Source of the DNA: Zygnema cylindricum
Lineage: Eukaryota; Streptophyta; Zygnematophyceae; Zygnematales; Zygnemataceae
NCBI GenBank assembly: GCA_037447655.1
Contig: JBBHKE010001501.1
Span: forward strand, 206,377-270,376
Reading direction: 5' to 3'
Length of the DNA: 64,000 bases
Position 1 is the first letter of the stretch. Each line of letters begins with the position of its first letter. Position numbers and translations under genes: made by a program. Below the pieces are notes generated by a model. It was not told where the DNA came from, ran no database searches, and worked only from the letters and a program-made list of their open reading frames with translations. This document shows, in pieces, positions 12,125 to 23,164 of the stretch.

Positions 12125-13696
12125 CTAGACTTCTCCCCTATCCTTTGATTTCGAATCAATTTCCACTACGTCTTCCGCTTCGGGTAGAGTTGTCACTGGA
12201 GTTGCCACAGCCGAGTCCTTTTCGGTCTGATTTGTACCTGCAAGAATGTCATCGTCTCTAAAACCTAGATAGCTAGGAAGCTCAAAGTCATCAGAATTTT
12301 CTGACTCAAATCTGACTTTTACTGACTTCGTATATTTGAATGGATCCACAGACTTTCCTTCATCCATAACTACTAGATGTTTTACTAAGATTATATCTTC
12401 CCTTTTTAGATCATAAACTCTATATCCTTTAACATCCTCCTCATATCCTAATAAGTATCCCGGTTTTCCTTTAGGATCTAGCTTCCAATTAGACCGATCT
12501 GTATCTAGACTGAATACTTGACTGCCGAAAACCTTTAAGTGAGATATATCTGGTTTCCGGCCTGTCCATCTCTCATAAGGTGTTTGATCTTTTATAGCTG
12601 AAGTAAAAACTCTATTTTTGAGGTAATTAGCACAGTTCATTGCTTCTACCCAAAACCTTTTTCCTATCTTTTTATCTGACAACATACTTCTAGCACTATC
12701 ACTTAGTGTTCTATTTAACCTTTCAGCTACCCCATTCTGTTCCGGATTTTCTGGAACTGTCTTTTGGTGTTGGACCCCATCTTCCCTCAGAAAATCCTCA
12801 AACTGGTTAGAAGTATACTCTCCACTATTGTCACTCCTTACTCTCTTGATTGGAGTTTCATGGAGTTTTTCGCTCCATGCTTTATATTGTCTAAAACAAT
12901 CCCGAGCTTCTGACATGTTTTTCAAAAAATACACCCGGGAATACAGAGACCAATCATCAGTTATAGTCATCATAAATCTCTTCCCCCCTGGTGATGGCAC
13001 TTTAGCCGGTCCCCAAATATCTGTATGTACTAGATCTAGAATTTTTTCTCCCTTATAGGTGGCTGTTTTAGGAAAGGGTAATCTGTGTGCTTTACCTTGA
13101 GCACATCCACTACAATCACTTATATCATCACTCTCACTGAATTGAATCCCTTCCACCACTCCCATCTTTTTCATCTCTCTTAACTTATCTAGATTCACAT
13201 GCCCAAGCCTCTTATGCCACATCATAATATCATGAACACCAGCATAATAAAGTTTCTTCATTTCATTACTTAAGATCAACCAATACATCCCATGGCTACC
13301 TTTCTCAGCAATGAAATAGACATCCTCCTCAAAACTAGCAGTAAAGACTCCTTCCCTTGTGCTAGTGAAAAAACCCTTATCATCTAATACAGATGTAGAG
13401 ATAAGGTTTTTGTTCAGCTCCGGAATAAACAATACATCGGATAATGTTAATATGGATGTCTTTCCTTCTACTAACACTTTCAGATCTACCGATCCTACAA
13501 GAGTAGTGGTGACTATCCTCCCATCCCCATACTCTATCTCTACGAAGGGAATCTTTCTTATCTTAGTGAACAGGTGCCTATCCTTACACATGTGCATGGA
13601 GGCACGTGAATCTATAATCCAGCTTGTTTCACCTTTGAATCCACCGTAAGCACATTTCTGCCTTCGTGGAATTTCTACCTCATTTTTCGCCTCCAA
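12125..13696 (-). pseudogene. element B protease-integrase open frame (523 codons)
   Basis: This is the longest uninterrupted frame in the copia cluster. Near its start is the retroviral-type protease motif, but it reads IDSRASMHM where copia proteases have DSGAS; the glycine next to the catalytic aspartate is replaced by arginine, so cleavage activity is doubtful. Integrase follows with the zinc-binding HKRLGHVNLDKL and CSGCAQGKAH motifs (about residues 160-205). The catalytic D,D,E region shows HTDIWGP, RSDNSGEYTS and NPEQNGVAERLNRTL, ending with the GYLLGY and VYDL region. The frame ends at a stop before RT, which would normally be fused to it. I call it a decayed pol fragment. Confidence 0.85.
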
Positions 13697-13699
13697 CTC

Positions 13700-14745
13700 C
13701 TCATCGAAAATGAGCTCATCGTCCTTGTCCTCGGATTCCGCCTCAAGTACCTGTGTGACAAGGGCCTTTTTCTTTCCTCTCGGGTACCACCAGTTTGCCC
13801 CTCCTTTAACCGAAGCGCGGTTAGCTTAGTGCAATCTGCCATATAGTGCCCCGGTTTCTTACAAAAATGACATAAACCTTTGGGAGCCCTTGGTTCGAAC
13901 TCGTCGGCCTATTTTTTCTGCTCCCTACCCCCATAGTTTTCGACCGGTTTCCGGGAATCCTTGTTCCTCCAATCGGTCGCAGTTGCCAAGGCTTGGCCAC
14001 TCTTTCCTCCCCTTTGGATCTCAATCGTATTCTCCCGAACGAGAATCATCCCTACCACTGAGTTCTATATCCACCTTGAGTCCGGCAAGTCCTGCACACG
14101 GTTGACTATGTTCTCGAACTCATCAGGCAACTTCATCAGTAAACAGTTAACCTTTTCTTTTTCACTAAAGTCTTTTCCCGCACTCTCTAGCTCCATAAAC
14201 AGTGTAGCAAGTACATTGCAAAAATCCAACAAATTTCCCCCTTTGTATACATACTCCTTAACTTTCTGATCAGCTAACTGTTGTTGCTGAATCGTACCAC
14301 TTCGATACATCTCTATGAGAGCCATCCAAAGATCGGATGCCCTTTCTACCTGCAAATGAGGACATGCAAGTCCTTGAGTGAGATGGCGTAGAATGAAGTG
14401 CTTTGCCGCCATATTGTTGAAGTCCCAGGTTTCAGTATCATTCTCCTCGTTCCTCGGAATAGGTGACATGAATGCCGAACCAGTTGCTATTGGTGTGGTC
14501 GTCTCCTTCTCCTTTCCTTTGTCCACCACCTCTCCTTCTTTTGTTTCCTCCGTTGAAGGTGGATCCTCTTTCCTGGTGAATGTGCTTACTCCAAACCCTG
14601 AGGAATTCCAAGACTTGATGGACGCCCCAACCGTCCACTCACTATCCCCGAAAACCTTTTTTCGCATAGAGCTCCTATCATCATACTTTCCCAGTATATG
14701 AAGCCAGTTCTATTAAAGATTGGTACCATAGAGGGTGGGCCCATA
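13700..14745 (-). pseudogene. element B gag remnant
   Basis: The start codon lies just inside the 5' LTR border (sequence MGPPSMVPIFNRTGF), and the frame runs through WESMMIGALCEKRF. It then shifts near 14600-14640 into a 200-codon frame with TWDFNNMAAKHFILRHLTQ and LLMKLPDEFENIV, typical of copia gag. A zinc-knuckle-like stretch with Cys-x2-Cys and His-Cys spacing follows near 13850, out of frame with the previous part. At least two frameshifts are visible. Confidence 0.8.
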
Positions 14746-14748
14746 GCA

Positions 14749-15797
14749 TGAAACTCTGAGACCTCCATAAGTCCTCAGAGTGGACAGCTTCCAAGAAGCC
14801 TCTAGGATAATCCTGACCCCTTTGTGTTTCAGCAAAAACAATTTCCACCCTCGCAGACAAAAACTTTGACCACCTTCACCCTTGTGAAGGCAAGACTCCC
14901 CTGAGTTGATAGCAAAAAGAATCTCTGAATTTGCTCCCCTGAGCAGTAAGTTATGGAGGATCAAAGTTGACCTTTTATACAGAAGCTCTCTGGGAGAGAG
15001 GATCCTATCTCCTAATTTTTCTAAGTCCTATCTCTCTCACAGACTCTATCTACTGATGTACGGAACCAATCAGATTTCTCCTCCGTACACAAAAGTACAG
15101 TCGGCGGTGTACTTTATGTACGGAAATTGTACAACATTGCCTTAATGTCCACACGTGGAATATCCGGATTCGCTCCTTTAATCCTCGGAGATGCCGCGCT
15201 CCAATGTAACATCGCCACGTGTCATCCGATGTGGCGATGCCCACAAACCGCCGAATTCTTCTTCCGCGATCTCGACGCTAATTCCGGCCGTCCGATTAAA
15301 TTCACATTTGATCGTAGCCGTAATAAATACATGCGCGGTATTTGTTTCGCTTACGAAATCAATGCGCGGTATTGATTTCTTATCCGTACCGCAATTCGTA
15401 CTTTTACACTACCGGTTCTATGTATCCCGTAAACAATTATAGTTAAATGATTTATCCTATGTATTAATGTTTAATTAATTATCAAACCATATAGTACGTA
15501 ACACTACTTCTAGACTTAACGGCTAAGGTTACCATCTACCGGCAGCTTGCCGTCCGGCAAGTACCAGGTTCAAATCCTGTGGCCGCCGCATAACTTTTTA
15601 CTTAATAAACCCCAAATATATATTTCCCGTAAACCTCAGGATAGCTTAAGTAGCCATGGCTCTAGTTTCCTCTCCAATTTCTAAGTGACTACGACAAGTT
15701 TAAGAGTTGGAGAGAGAAGTTAGAGGTAGACTGCCTCGGCTTCTTTCTTATTTCTATTCAGACCTAGAAAATACTTTAAAAACCATTAATTTCTACA
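14749..15797 (-). repeat. 5' LTR of element B
   Basis: Starts TGTAGAAATTAATGG at 15797 and ends GAGTTTCA at 14749 on the minus strand (1,049 bp), next to GATAT at 15798-15802. It carries the conserved stem-loop (about 15661-15726), the antisense tRNA-like module (about 15512-15586), and a group of GTAC tetranucleotides near 15057-15125 close to a TATA-like word. Confidence 0.9.
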
Positions 15798-15802
15798 ATA
15801 TC

Positions 15803-17020
15803 CCTTGACATCGTCATCATATCCCACAAAATATCTCGGTTTTCCTTTAGCATCTAGTTTCCTGTTTTGTATATCTCTGTCAAGATTGTAAATTTGACTA
15901 TCGAATACTTTCAAGAGAGAGATATCCGGTTTCCTTCCAACCCATCTCTCATAAGGGATCATTCCTTTAACGGTTGTAGTGAGGCCTTTATTCTTAATGT
16001 AGTTGGCACAGTTCATGGCTTCTGCCCAAAATCTTCTTTCTATTTTCTTATCTGCCAACATACTGCATATACTATCTCCCAAAGTCCAGTTTAACCTCTC
16101 AGCTACCCCATTTTGTTCTGGATTATTCGGTATAGTTTTTTGATTCTGAACTCCCTCATCTCTCAAGTATTCCTCAAACTGGTTAGAGGTGTACTCTCTA
16201 CCATTATCACTCCTTATTCTCTTAAAAGGGGTTCCGTGCAACTTCTCACTCCAAGCTTGGTATTCTTTGAAGTATTTTGGTGTTTCAGACTTTGTTTTTA
16301 AGAAGTAGACTCTTGAATACTAGACTTGTCAACAGTTATTGTCAACATATACCTCTTCCCCCCAACTGAGGGCACTCTAGCTGGTCCCCAAATATCTGTG
16401 TGGACTAGATCTAGTACTTTCTCACCTCTATATATGGCAATTTTGGGAAAGGGCAGTCTGTGAGCCTTACCTTGGGGCACAACCACTACAATCATCCATC
16501 AATTCATTATCCCCAAACTGAATGCCTTCTACTATACCAATCTTCTTCATCTCCCTCAACTTATCAAAATGCACATACCCCAACCGCTTATGCCAGATCA
16601 TCTAGTTTGGGACACCACCATAGGAAACACTCTTATTTTCATTACTCATGTTAAGTCTAAACATTCCTTGCCTACCTTTATCTGTTGTGAAGTAGACTTT
16701 ATCTCCATTCTTAGTTGTAAAGACTCCCTTTTTAGTGAAAGTATCAAAATCCTTGTCATCTAACATAGAAGTAGACACAAGATTTTTACTCAGCTGAGGA
16801 ATGTACACCACATCTGAAAAAGTGAGAATAGAAGTCTTACCTTTCACTAAGACTTTTTTATCTACTGATCCCACTAGATATGTAGTAACTACTCTCCCAT
16901 CTCCATACTCTATATCTACAGTGTGAATCTTTGTGAGTTTGGTAAAGAGATTTTGTTCACGACACATATGCATAGATGCACCTGAGTCAATTATCCATCC
17001 TTCTTGTGGAGCTTCCCGAA
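15803..17020 (-). pseudogene. element C protease and integrase, N-terminal part
   Basis: The protease motif IDSGASMHMCR is intact near 16990. Downstream come SILTFSDVVYIPQLSKNL and the integrase zinc region with AQGKAHRLPF near 16470. The DDE region has HTDIWGPARVPS (about 16410), RSDNGREYTS (about 16220) and NPEQNGVAERLNWTL (about 16100), then GRKPDISLLKVF. The frame breaks near 16600 and 16300. It stops at VKGY, where element B is inserted; the continuation is at 9348 and below. Confidence 0.85.
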
Positions 17021-17209
17021 TAGCTCCAAGAGCATATTTTGTAATCGAGGGATTTCTTTCTCCTCCATATTTTTGTCGAGAGCGAGTTGTCCATCCTCCT
17101 CCACGGAGGACTCATCCTCCTCATTCTCCCCTTTCACTTGTGTGACAACAAGCGCCTTTTTTTTTTCTCCTCAAGAGATTCCTCCACTATTCTCTGGTAG
17201 CCTCAGCTA

Positions 17210-18125
17210 AGCCAGCTTTGTACACTTCCCAATGAAGTGTCCCGGCTTTTTGCACAAATGTCAAAGACCTTTTGTGGGCGTCGGTCCTCCGAATTGATCT
17301 TTCTCTCCTTTGAAGCCTCCATACGGCTTCTTTGAATCCTTTCTCCATCGGTCTGCTCCGGCAGCCAGAGCTTGAACGCTCTAACCTCCTCTTCGGATCT
17401 TAATCGTGTTCTCTTACACGAGTATCATTCGAACCACGATGCTCCACTTCCAAGCACTATCATCCATTTCTTGCACTCACTACACTATTTTTTCATACTC
17501 TTTCGGCAACTTCATGATGAGGGTGTTCACTTTTATCTTCATTGTGCTTGTCCATCCTTCACTCTCCATTTCCATATACAAACAAGAGAGGTCATTACAA
17601 TAATCTAACATCTTTCCTCCTTTGTAAGTATAACTCCCCAACCTTTGTTCAGTTGACTGGAGCTCTTGAATGGTACCAGCTCTATAGATCTCAACTAAGG
17701 TCATCCACAACTCCTCGGCCTTGAAGATGTGAAGATGAGAGGTTGCCAATGCTTGAGTGAGATGCCTCAAAATGAAATACCTCGCATTCATGTTGGTGTA
17801 CTCCCACATCTGGATATCGTTTTCTTCAGTCTTCACGTCCATAGATCTAGGTGTCGTGGCAATAGGAGTGAGAGGTGTTTCCTTTCTTTTTCCCTTTTCG
17901 AACACATTGTTGTCCCCATCGTATGTCTTCTCCGTTGGAGCAGATGCTGCTGAAGAAAATCTCACTCCACCAAACCCTGGTGGGGTCCGTTGAGATGGAC
18001 GTTTCACTTGTCCACTGACAATACCCCAGTATCGCTTCTCACACAATGCCCTTGTCATCATGGCTTCCCAGTAAATGAACCCAGATCCGTTGAAGATGGG
18101 CACCCTAGAGGGTGGGACCATAACC
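17210..18125 (-). pseudogene. element C gag remnant
   Basis: A 216-codon frame begins at or beside the primer-binding site (MVPPSRVPIFNGSGF) and contains YWEAMMTRALCEKRYWGIV, MWEYTNMNARYFILRHLTQ and LIMKLPKEYEKIV, the usual copia gag signature. It ends in a stop at about 17480. Downstream, near 17215-17270, a zinc knuckle of the form x-x-x-Cys-Lys-Lys-Pro-Gly-His is visible, but the first cysteine codon position reads as a stop. Gag is therefore truncated. Confidence 0.8.
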
Positions 18126-19123
18126 TGCAACGTTGTGTCCTCTATTGGATCACAGAGTCAAGGAAGCCTCTAGATAACTTTTGGCTTACCCAATTCAAAA
18201 TAAGACCAATGCTCTACAAACAAACAAATAGGCACTTTGACTGCACCCCTGTGTAGTCTAGACTCCCCTGAGTCCTTAACAAAAAGAATCTCTGAAAACG
18301 CCCAACTAGGCGATTAATTATCCTTTGGCAAAGATGCCAATATTTATACAATGCTTGTTGGGAGAGAAGCGGCTACCTCCTCAATCCTCTAAGTTCTAAA
18401 CCCCTCTCACAACCCTTATCTACTGATGTACGAACCAATCAGAAGACTGTAGAGTACAGAAAGGTACTAAGGCCAATGTACTTTCTGTATGTTGTGTACG
18501 ATAAGGCCATGGAGTGGATGCCTGTCTCCTTAAGACTCGTCCTCATGCTCCCCGAGATTCCCGCTTCCCAATGATATCTTGCCATGTGTCGCCACGTCAT
18601 GTTACGTCCGAAAAACGCCAAAGCATCCATTCTGCGATCATGGCAATGATATGGGTCGTCTGATCTAAACCGGCTTTTAATGCTCGCCGTTCAATATAAA
18701 TATTCGCTACATTTGTTTCGTGCGTACTATAAAACCCAACAAGTTTCTATGTCCTCTAATAGTAATTCCGTTAATCGGATTAATGTTCTAATTATTGTTT
18801 AAATAATAATCACACCTTATGTATCCTAACAGACTACTATGACAGAATGGTAAGGTTTGACGGCTACGCCTCGCTCTACCGGTCGGAAGTTCGAGTCCTA
18901 CCGGACGTAACCTTTTTGGTTGAGAGTGATTTAGGTCACTCTTTAGCCTTACCTAAGGAGCTAAGGCCGCCATGGCTCCACCGCCCTCTCTCTCGATCCG
19001 TGACTGCAACAAGTATGGGGACTAGAGAGAGAAGGTGGAGGCAAGCTGTCTGTGCTTTTTTTTTCTTTTTAGTTACTAATTAAGAACTAGAAAATACCTC
19101 TCCTAAATCTAGTGATTTCAACC
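18126..19123 (-). repeat. 5' LTR of element C
   Basis: On the minus strand it starts near 19123 (GGTTGAAATCAC; the first base appears changed from T) and ends CGTTGCA at 18126, followed by GGTTATGGTCCC. Length is about 998 bp, close to the 985-bp solo LTR at 20080-21064 and the LTR at 5157-7339. It shares with them the stem-loop (about 18976-19040) and the antisense tRNA-like module (about 18847-18905). Confidence 0.8.
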
Positions 19124-20079
19124 AAAACCATTAATGATGAGATGGCTTGTATTATGACAGCAAACACATGGGAGTTGGTGGATTGCCCTCCGAATAGAAA
19201 ACCGATAGGATGCAAGTGGGCATTCAAGTTGAAACTCAATTTGGATAACGCTATTGAGCAATACAAGGCCAGATTAGTGGCAAAGGGGTTCACATAGAAA
19301 GAGGTGATTGATTATGAGGAGACCTTCGCTCCGGTTGTTAGTTTCCCTCCGTCAGGATTCTACTTAGTCTAGCGGCAGCGGAGCCTTGGAAGTGCACAAG
19401 ATGGACATCAAAACCGCTTTCTTACACAGAGAATTAGAGGAAAAGATCTTCATGCGACAGCTGGAAGGATTTGTGGAGAAATGAGAAGAAAGTAAGGTTT
19501 GCAGATTGATAAAATCCTTTTATAGACTAAAGCAAACTCCACGCCAATGGAAAAGTTTCTGATAAGTTTGGGATATTTCCGAATCAGTTCGGATCATTCT
19601 ACTTATCTATTTGAGGATGAGGAAAGTAATTTTTTCATTGTTATTTATGTTGATGATTTGTTTTTTTTTAGTAAATCAATGGAGAAAATTAATGGATCTA
19701 AAAAGGATCTTAATAGTAGATTTGAAATGAAGGACTTGGGAGAGGCAATGTACATTTTGGGAATTCAGATGGAAAGGGATAGAGAGAAGAAAACAATTAG
19801 ACTAACTAAAAAAGAAGCTACAGGGAATATGTTTGGAAATTTTCAAATAGATAATGCAAATCGTTGTACGACTCCAATGGACTTAAAGAAGAGAAGTGAG
19901 GGGAGCTTAGAAGAGGGAGTCTTGATCTTGGATAACGAGTTGGGACCTGAGGAAAGCAAGTTCATGCAAACTATTTAGTACAAACAAGTTGTCGGTAGTT
20001 TGATCTATTTTATAAACAATACTCGTCTTGATATAGCAGCAGCTGTGGGGGTATTAAGTAGGAGTCTGAATGATCCTAG
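19124..20079 (+). pseudogene. element D reverse transcriptase remnant
   Basis: The frame starts with TINDEMACIMTANTWELV next to element C, and continues with GCKWAFKLKLN and KARLVAKGFT, then a stop at 19297. After a degenerate stretch, a 143-codon frame (19547-19978) contains the active site IYVDDLFFFSK, NRCTTPMDL and a run up to FMQTI before another stop. The YVDD catalytic pair is kept but the gene is broken in at least four places. Confidence 0.85.
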
Positions 20080-21064
20080 TGTTGAAAATCACTAAATTTA
20101 TATAATATTTTATAGGTCTAAAAATAAGAAAAAAAAAAGCAGGCAACCTGCTTCCACCTTTCCTCTCTATCCCCCATACTTGTTGTAGTCACTAAAAGAG
20201 AGAGAGAGAGAGTAGTGAAGTCATGGATGCCTCAGACTAATAAGCGGGACTGAAGAGCGACTTAAGTCACTCTCAACAAAAGGTTGAGTCCAGCAAGACT
20301 CAAACCTCCAACCAGCCGAGCGAGGCGTAGCTGTCTGCTCTAACTGGTTTGTCGTAGAAGTTCATTAAAGTACATAGGGTGTAATAAATATTTAAATAAT
20401 GACTTGATGTGTAATTTGATTAACGGAAATACATTGAATTAGATCATAAAACGTGTGAACATGATCTCGCACGAAACAAATAAATCGAACATTTGTTTTG
20501 ACGACTAATATTCAATGTCGGTTTTTGATTAAACGGCATATATCACCCCCGAGATCCCAAAATGGTCACTTTGACGTTTTGTGACGTGGCATGACCTAGC
20601 GCCACGTAGAGAGATACCATTTGGTCGAGGGAATTCTGAGAAAAGGAATGACAAGTAGAAAGTGGACACTCGTCTGCTAAATGGCCTTCTCGTACATATG
20701 CCGTACAAAAAGTACACCGGCAGTAGCATTTTTTTGTAAGGTACAGTTATATGATTAGTTTGTACTTTTAGTAGATAAGGGTTGTGAGAGGGAATTAGGA
20801 CTTAGTAAATGTTGGTAGACAGTACCTCTATCTTTGAGAGTTTGTATAGATGGGCATCTTTGCAACCCCATAACTTATCGCTTAGCTGGCCATTTTCAGT
20901 GATTCTTTTTCCAACGAACTCAAGGGGGTACATACTGCACAAGGGAACAGTCAGATTGTCAACTTGTCTGTTGGGGCAGTAGTGGTTGTGGTTGAAAGTG
21001 GGTTAGTTAAAAATTACCTAGAGGCTTCCGAATTCTGTAGTCCAATGGAGGACACATCATTGCA
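20080..21064 (+). mobile_element. solo copia LTR in element D
   Basis: 985 bp, starting TGTTGAAAATCAC and ending ATCATTGCA, with the perfect five-base target duplication CCTAG at 20075-20079 and 21065-21069. Excising it reconnects element D's RNase H frame (SRSLNDP to KDWEA). It belongs to the same LTR family as element C. It keeps the stem-loop (about 20152-20215) and, on the opposite strand, the tRNA-like module (about 20279-20355). Confidence 0.93.
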
Positions 21065-21189
21065 CCTAGGAAAAAAGATTGGGAAGCAACCAAAAGTGTC
21101 ATGCGATACCTGACATTAATGAGAGATCTCTAATTGCATTTGGGAGGGAATAAGTGATGCCACTTATGGAAATGCTCCAACTAGGAGGT
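21065..21189 (+). pseudogene. element D RNase H fragment 1
   Basis: This short stretch between the solo LTR and element F matches copia RNase H: KKDWEATKSVMRYL, then LHLGGN and a YGNAPTRR-like end. It contains stops. Its two ends are the target duplications CCTAG and GAGGT of the flanking insertions. Confidence 0.85.
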
Positions 21190-22254
21190 TGTAGAAATCG
21201 ATGGATATTTTATTATTTTCTATGTCTAAATTGGAATATAGAAAAGAAGCCGAGGCAGTCTGCCTCTAATTTCTCTCTCCAAACTCCTACACTTGTTGCA
21301 GTCACTAAGAAGTTAGAGAGGAAGCTAGAGCCATGGCTACCTAGGCTATCCAAAGGTTTACGGGAAATAGATTAGTTGTTATACAGATAGGAGTTTATTT
21401 ACTAAAAGGAAAATGTCGGAATCACGAATTGATCCTGGTACCTGCCGATCAACAGAACGTCGGTAGGTGGTAGCCTTAACCATTAAGTCTACACGTCAAG
21501 ATACATACTACAAGGTTTGACATTTATTTTAATGCTCACACGTAAGGAAAATCATTTAACGACGGATGTTTACGGTGACATAGATCCAGTTATGTAAACA
21601 TACGGAATTCAGTATGGATAAAGAACGAGTACCGCGCATTTTGTTTCTTTTACGAAACAAATACCGCACAAGCATTTATGACGACTACAATTGAAATTAG
21701 CATTCAATCGGACGGCCAGGAAGAAAGCCGAGATCGCGAAAGAGATTCTCGACAATTTATGGTCATCGCCACATCGGATGACACGTGGCACGATTACGTT
21801 GGATCGCGGCATCTCCGGGGACTACCGGACCGAATTCGGATATGACATGTGTCGACATTTAGACCATGTCGTACAAAAACCGTACATAAAGTACACCGGC
21901 AACTGTACTTTTGTGTACGGCACTGAAATATGATTGGTGACGTACACTAGTAGATAGAGTTTGAGAGAGAGATAGGACTTAGAAAAATTGGTAGATAGGA
22001 CCCTCTCTCCCAGAGAGCTTTTGTACAAAAGGTCAACTTTGACCCTCCATAACTTACTGCTCATGGGAGCAAATTCAAAGATTCTTTTTGCTATCGACTC
22101 AGGGGAGTCTTGCCTTCACAAAGGTGAAGGTGGTCAGAGTTTTTGTCTGCAAAGGTGGCACTTATTATTGCTGTAACACAAAGGGGTCAGGGTTATCCTA
22201 GAGGCTTCTTGCAAGCAGTCCTTTTTGAGGACCTATGGAGGTCTCAGAGTATCA
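21190..22254 (+). repeat. 5' LTR of element F
   Basis: 1,065 bp from TGTAGAAATCGATGG to GAGTATCA. It carries the conserved stem-loop with loop ACTTGTTGCAGTCAC (21262-21330), the antisense tRNA-like module (about 21425-21500), a GTAC group with a TATA-like CATAAAGTAC (21868-21922), and the GACTCAGGGGAGTC inverted repeat (22096-22109). Confidence 0.93.
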
Positions 22255-22269
22255 GGTTATGGGCCCACC
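22255..22269 (+). promoter_or_regulatory. copia primer-binding site, half-tRNA type
   Basis: GGTTATGGGCCCACC directly follows the 5' LTR. It does not resemble the usual plant site complementary to the tRNA 3' end (TGGTATCAGAGC). It resembles the complement of the anticodon arm of initiator tRNA-Met, as known for Drosophila copia and yeast Ty5, which prime from a cleaved half-tRNA. Elements C and E have GGTTATGGTCCC and AGTTATTGGCCC at the same place, and B a more diverged TGCTATGGGCCC. The gag ATG lies inside the site. Confidence 0.6.
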
Positions 22270-23160
22270 CTCTTGGGAACCCATCTTTAATGGAACTGGC
22301 TTCAAATATTGGGAAAGTATGATGATAAGAGCTCTATGCGTGAAAAGGTTTTGGGGGATAGTGAGTGGACGAGTGGGGTGTCCATCAAATCTTAGAATCC
22401 CTCCAGGGTTGGGAGGAAGCAGATTCACAAGGAAAGCAGATCCATCTTCAACAAAGGAGACAAAGGAAGGAGAGGTGGTGGACAAAGGAATCGAGAAGGA
22501 GACGACCACACCAATAGCAACTGGTTTAGCATTCATGTTACCTATTCTGAGGAACGAGGAGAATAATATTGATACCTGGGACTTCAACAATATGGCCTCA
22601 AAGCACTTCATCCTCCGCCATCTTACTCAAGGGCTTGCATGTCCTCATTTCCAGGTAGAAAGGGCATCCGATCTTTTTGGACGACTCTTATTGAGATGAA
22701 CCAAAGTGGTACGATTCAGCAACAACAATTGGCTGATCAGAAAGTTAAGGAGTATGTATAAAAAGGGGGGAAAATGTTGGATTTTTTCAATGAGCTTGCT
22801 ACACTTGTTATGGAGCTAGAAAGTGCTGGAAAAGATTTTAGTGAAAAAGAAAAGGTTAACTGTTTACTGATGAAGTTACCTGACGAGTTCGAGAACATAG
22901 TCAACTGTGTGCAGGACTTGCCGGACTCAAGGTGGACATGGAACTCAGTGGTAGGGATGATTCTCGTTCGAGAGAATACGATTGAGATACGGAGGGGAGG
23001 AAAAAGTGGGCAAGCCCTGGCAACTGCCACCGATTGGAGGAACAATGATTCCCGGAAACCGGTCGAAAATTATAGGGGGGGGGGGAGCAAAAATATCAGA
23101 CCGACAAGTTTGAACCAAAGGTTCCCAAAGGTTATGTCATTTTTGTAAGAAACCAAGGCA
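22255..23160 (+). pseudogene. element F gag remnant
   Basis: Gag starts at the ATG inside the primer-binding site (MGPPSWEPIFNGTGFKYWE); the open frame also extends back into the LTR. It contains TWDFNNMASKHFILRHLTQ and breaks near 22675 (DLFGRLLLR then stop). A stop interrupts the next part near 22760, before MLDFFNELATLVMELES and LLMKLPDEFENIV (22774 onward). The zinc-knuckle region near 23135-23165 is split between frames. Confidence 0.85.
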
Positions 23161-23164
23161 CAGT

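Larger units (their letters stand above)
9354..15797 (-). mobile_element. full-length Ty1/copia element B, inserted in element C
   Basis: B is 6,444 bp, starts TGTAGAAATTAATGG at 15797 (minus strand) and ends AGTTTTA at 9354, with LTRs of about 1,050 bp. Five-base target duplications GATAT (atatc on plus) lie at 15798-15802 and 9349-9353. Removing B joins the host integrase codons for VKGY directly to MVYDLAKQ, restoring element C's frame, so the borders are well supported. Internal order is gag, protease, integrase, RT, RNase H. The 3' LTR ends TA instead of the usual CA, a point change. All coding parts carry frameshifts or stops except the long protease-integrase frame. Confidence 0.93.
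5157..19123 (-). mobile_element. Ty1/copia element C, interrupted by element B
   Basis: C runs on the minus strand from its 5' LTR (18126-19123) through gag, protease and integrase, is broken by element B at 9354-15797, and continues with the integrase end, RT, RNase H and the LTR at 5157-7339. The gag-protease-integrase-RT-RNase H order is diagnostic of copia. Without insertions the internal part is about 4.3 kb, normal for the family. The sequence next to the 5' LTR is GGTTATGGTCCCACC, which resembles the anticodon arm complement of initiator tRNA-Met. The right LTR edge near 19123 abuts RT sequence of plus-strand element D. No clean target duplication can be checked because the left end is the E junction. 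Confidence 0.85.
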
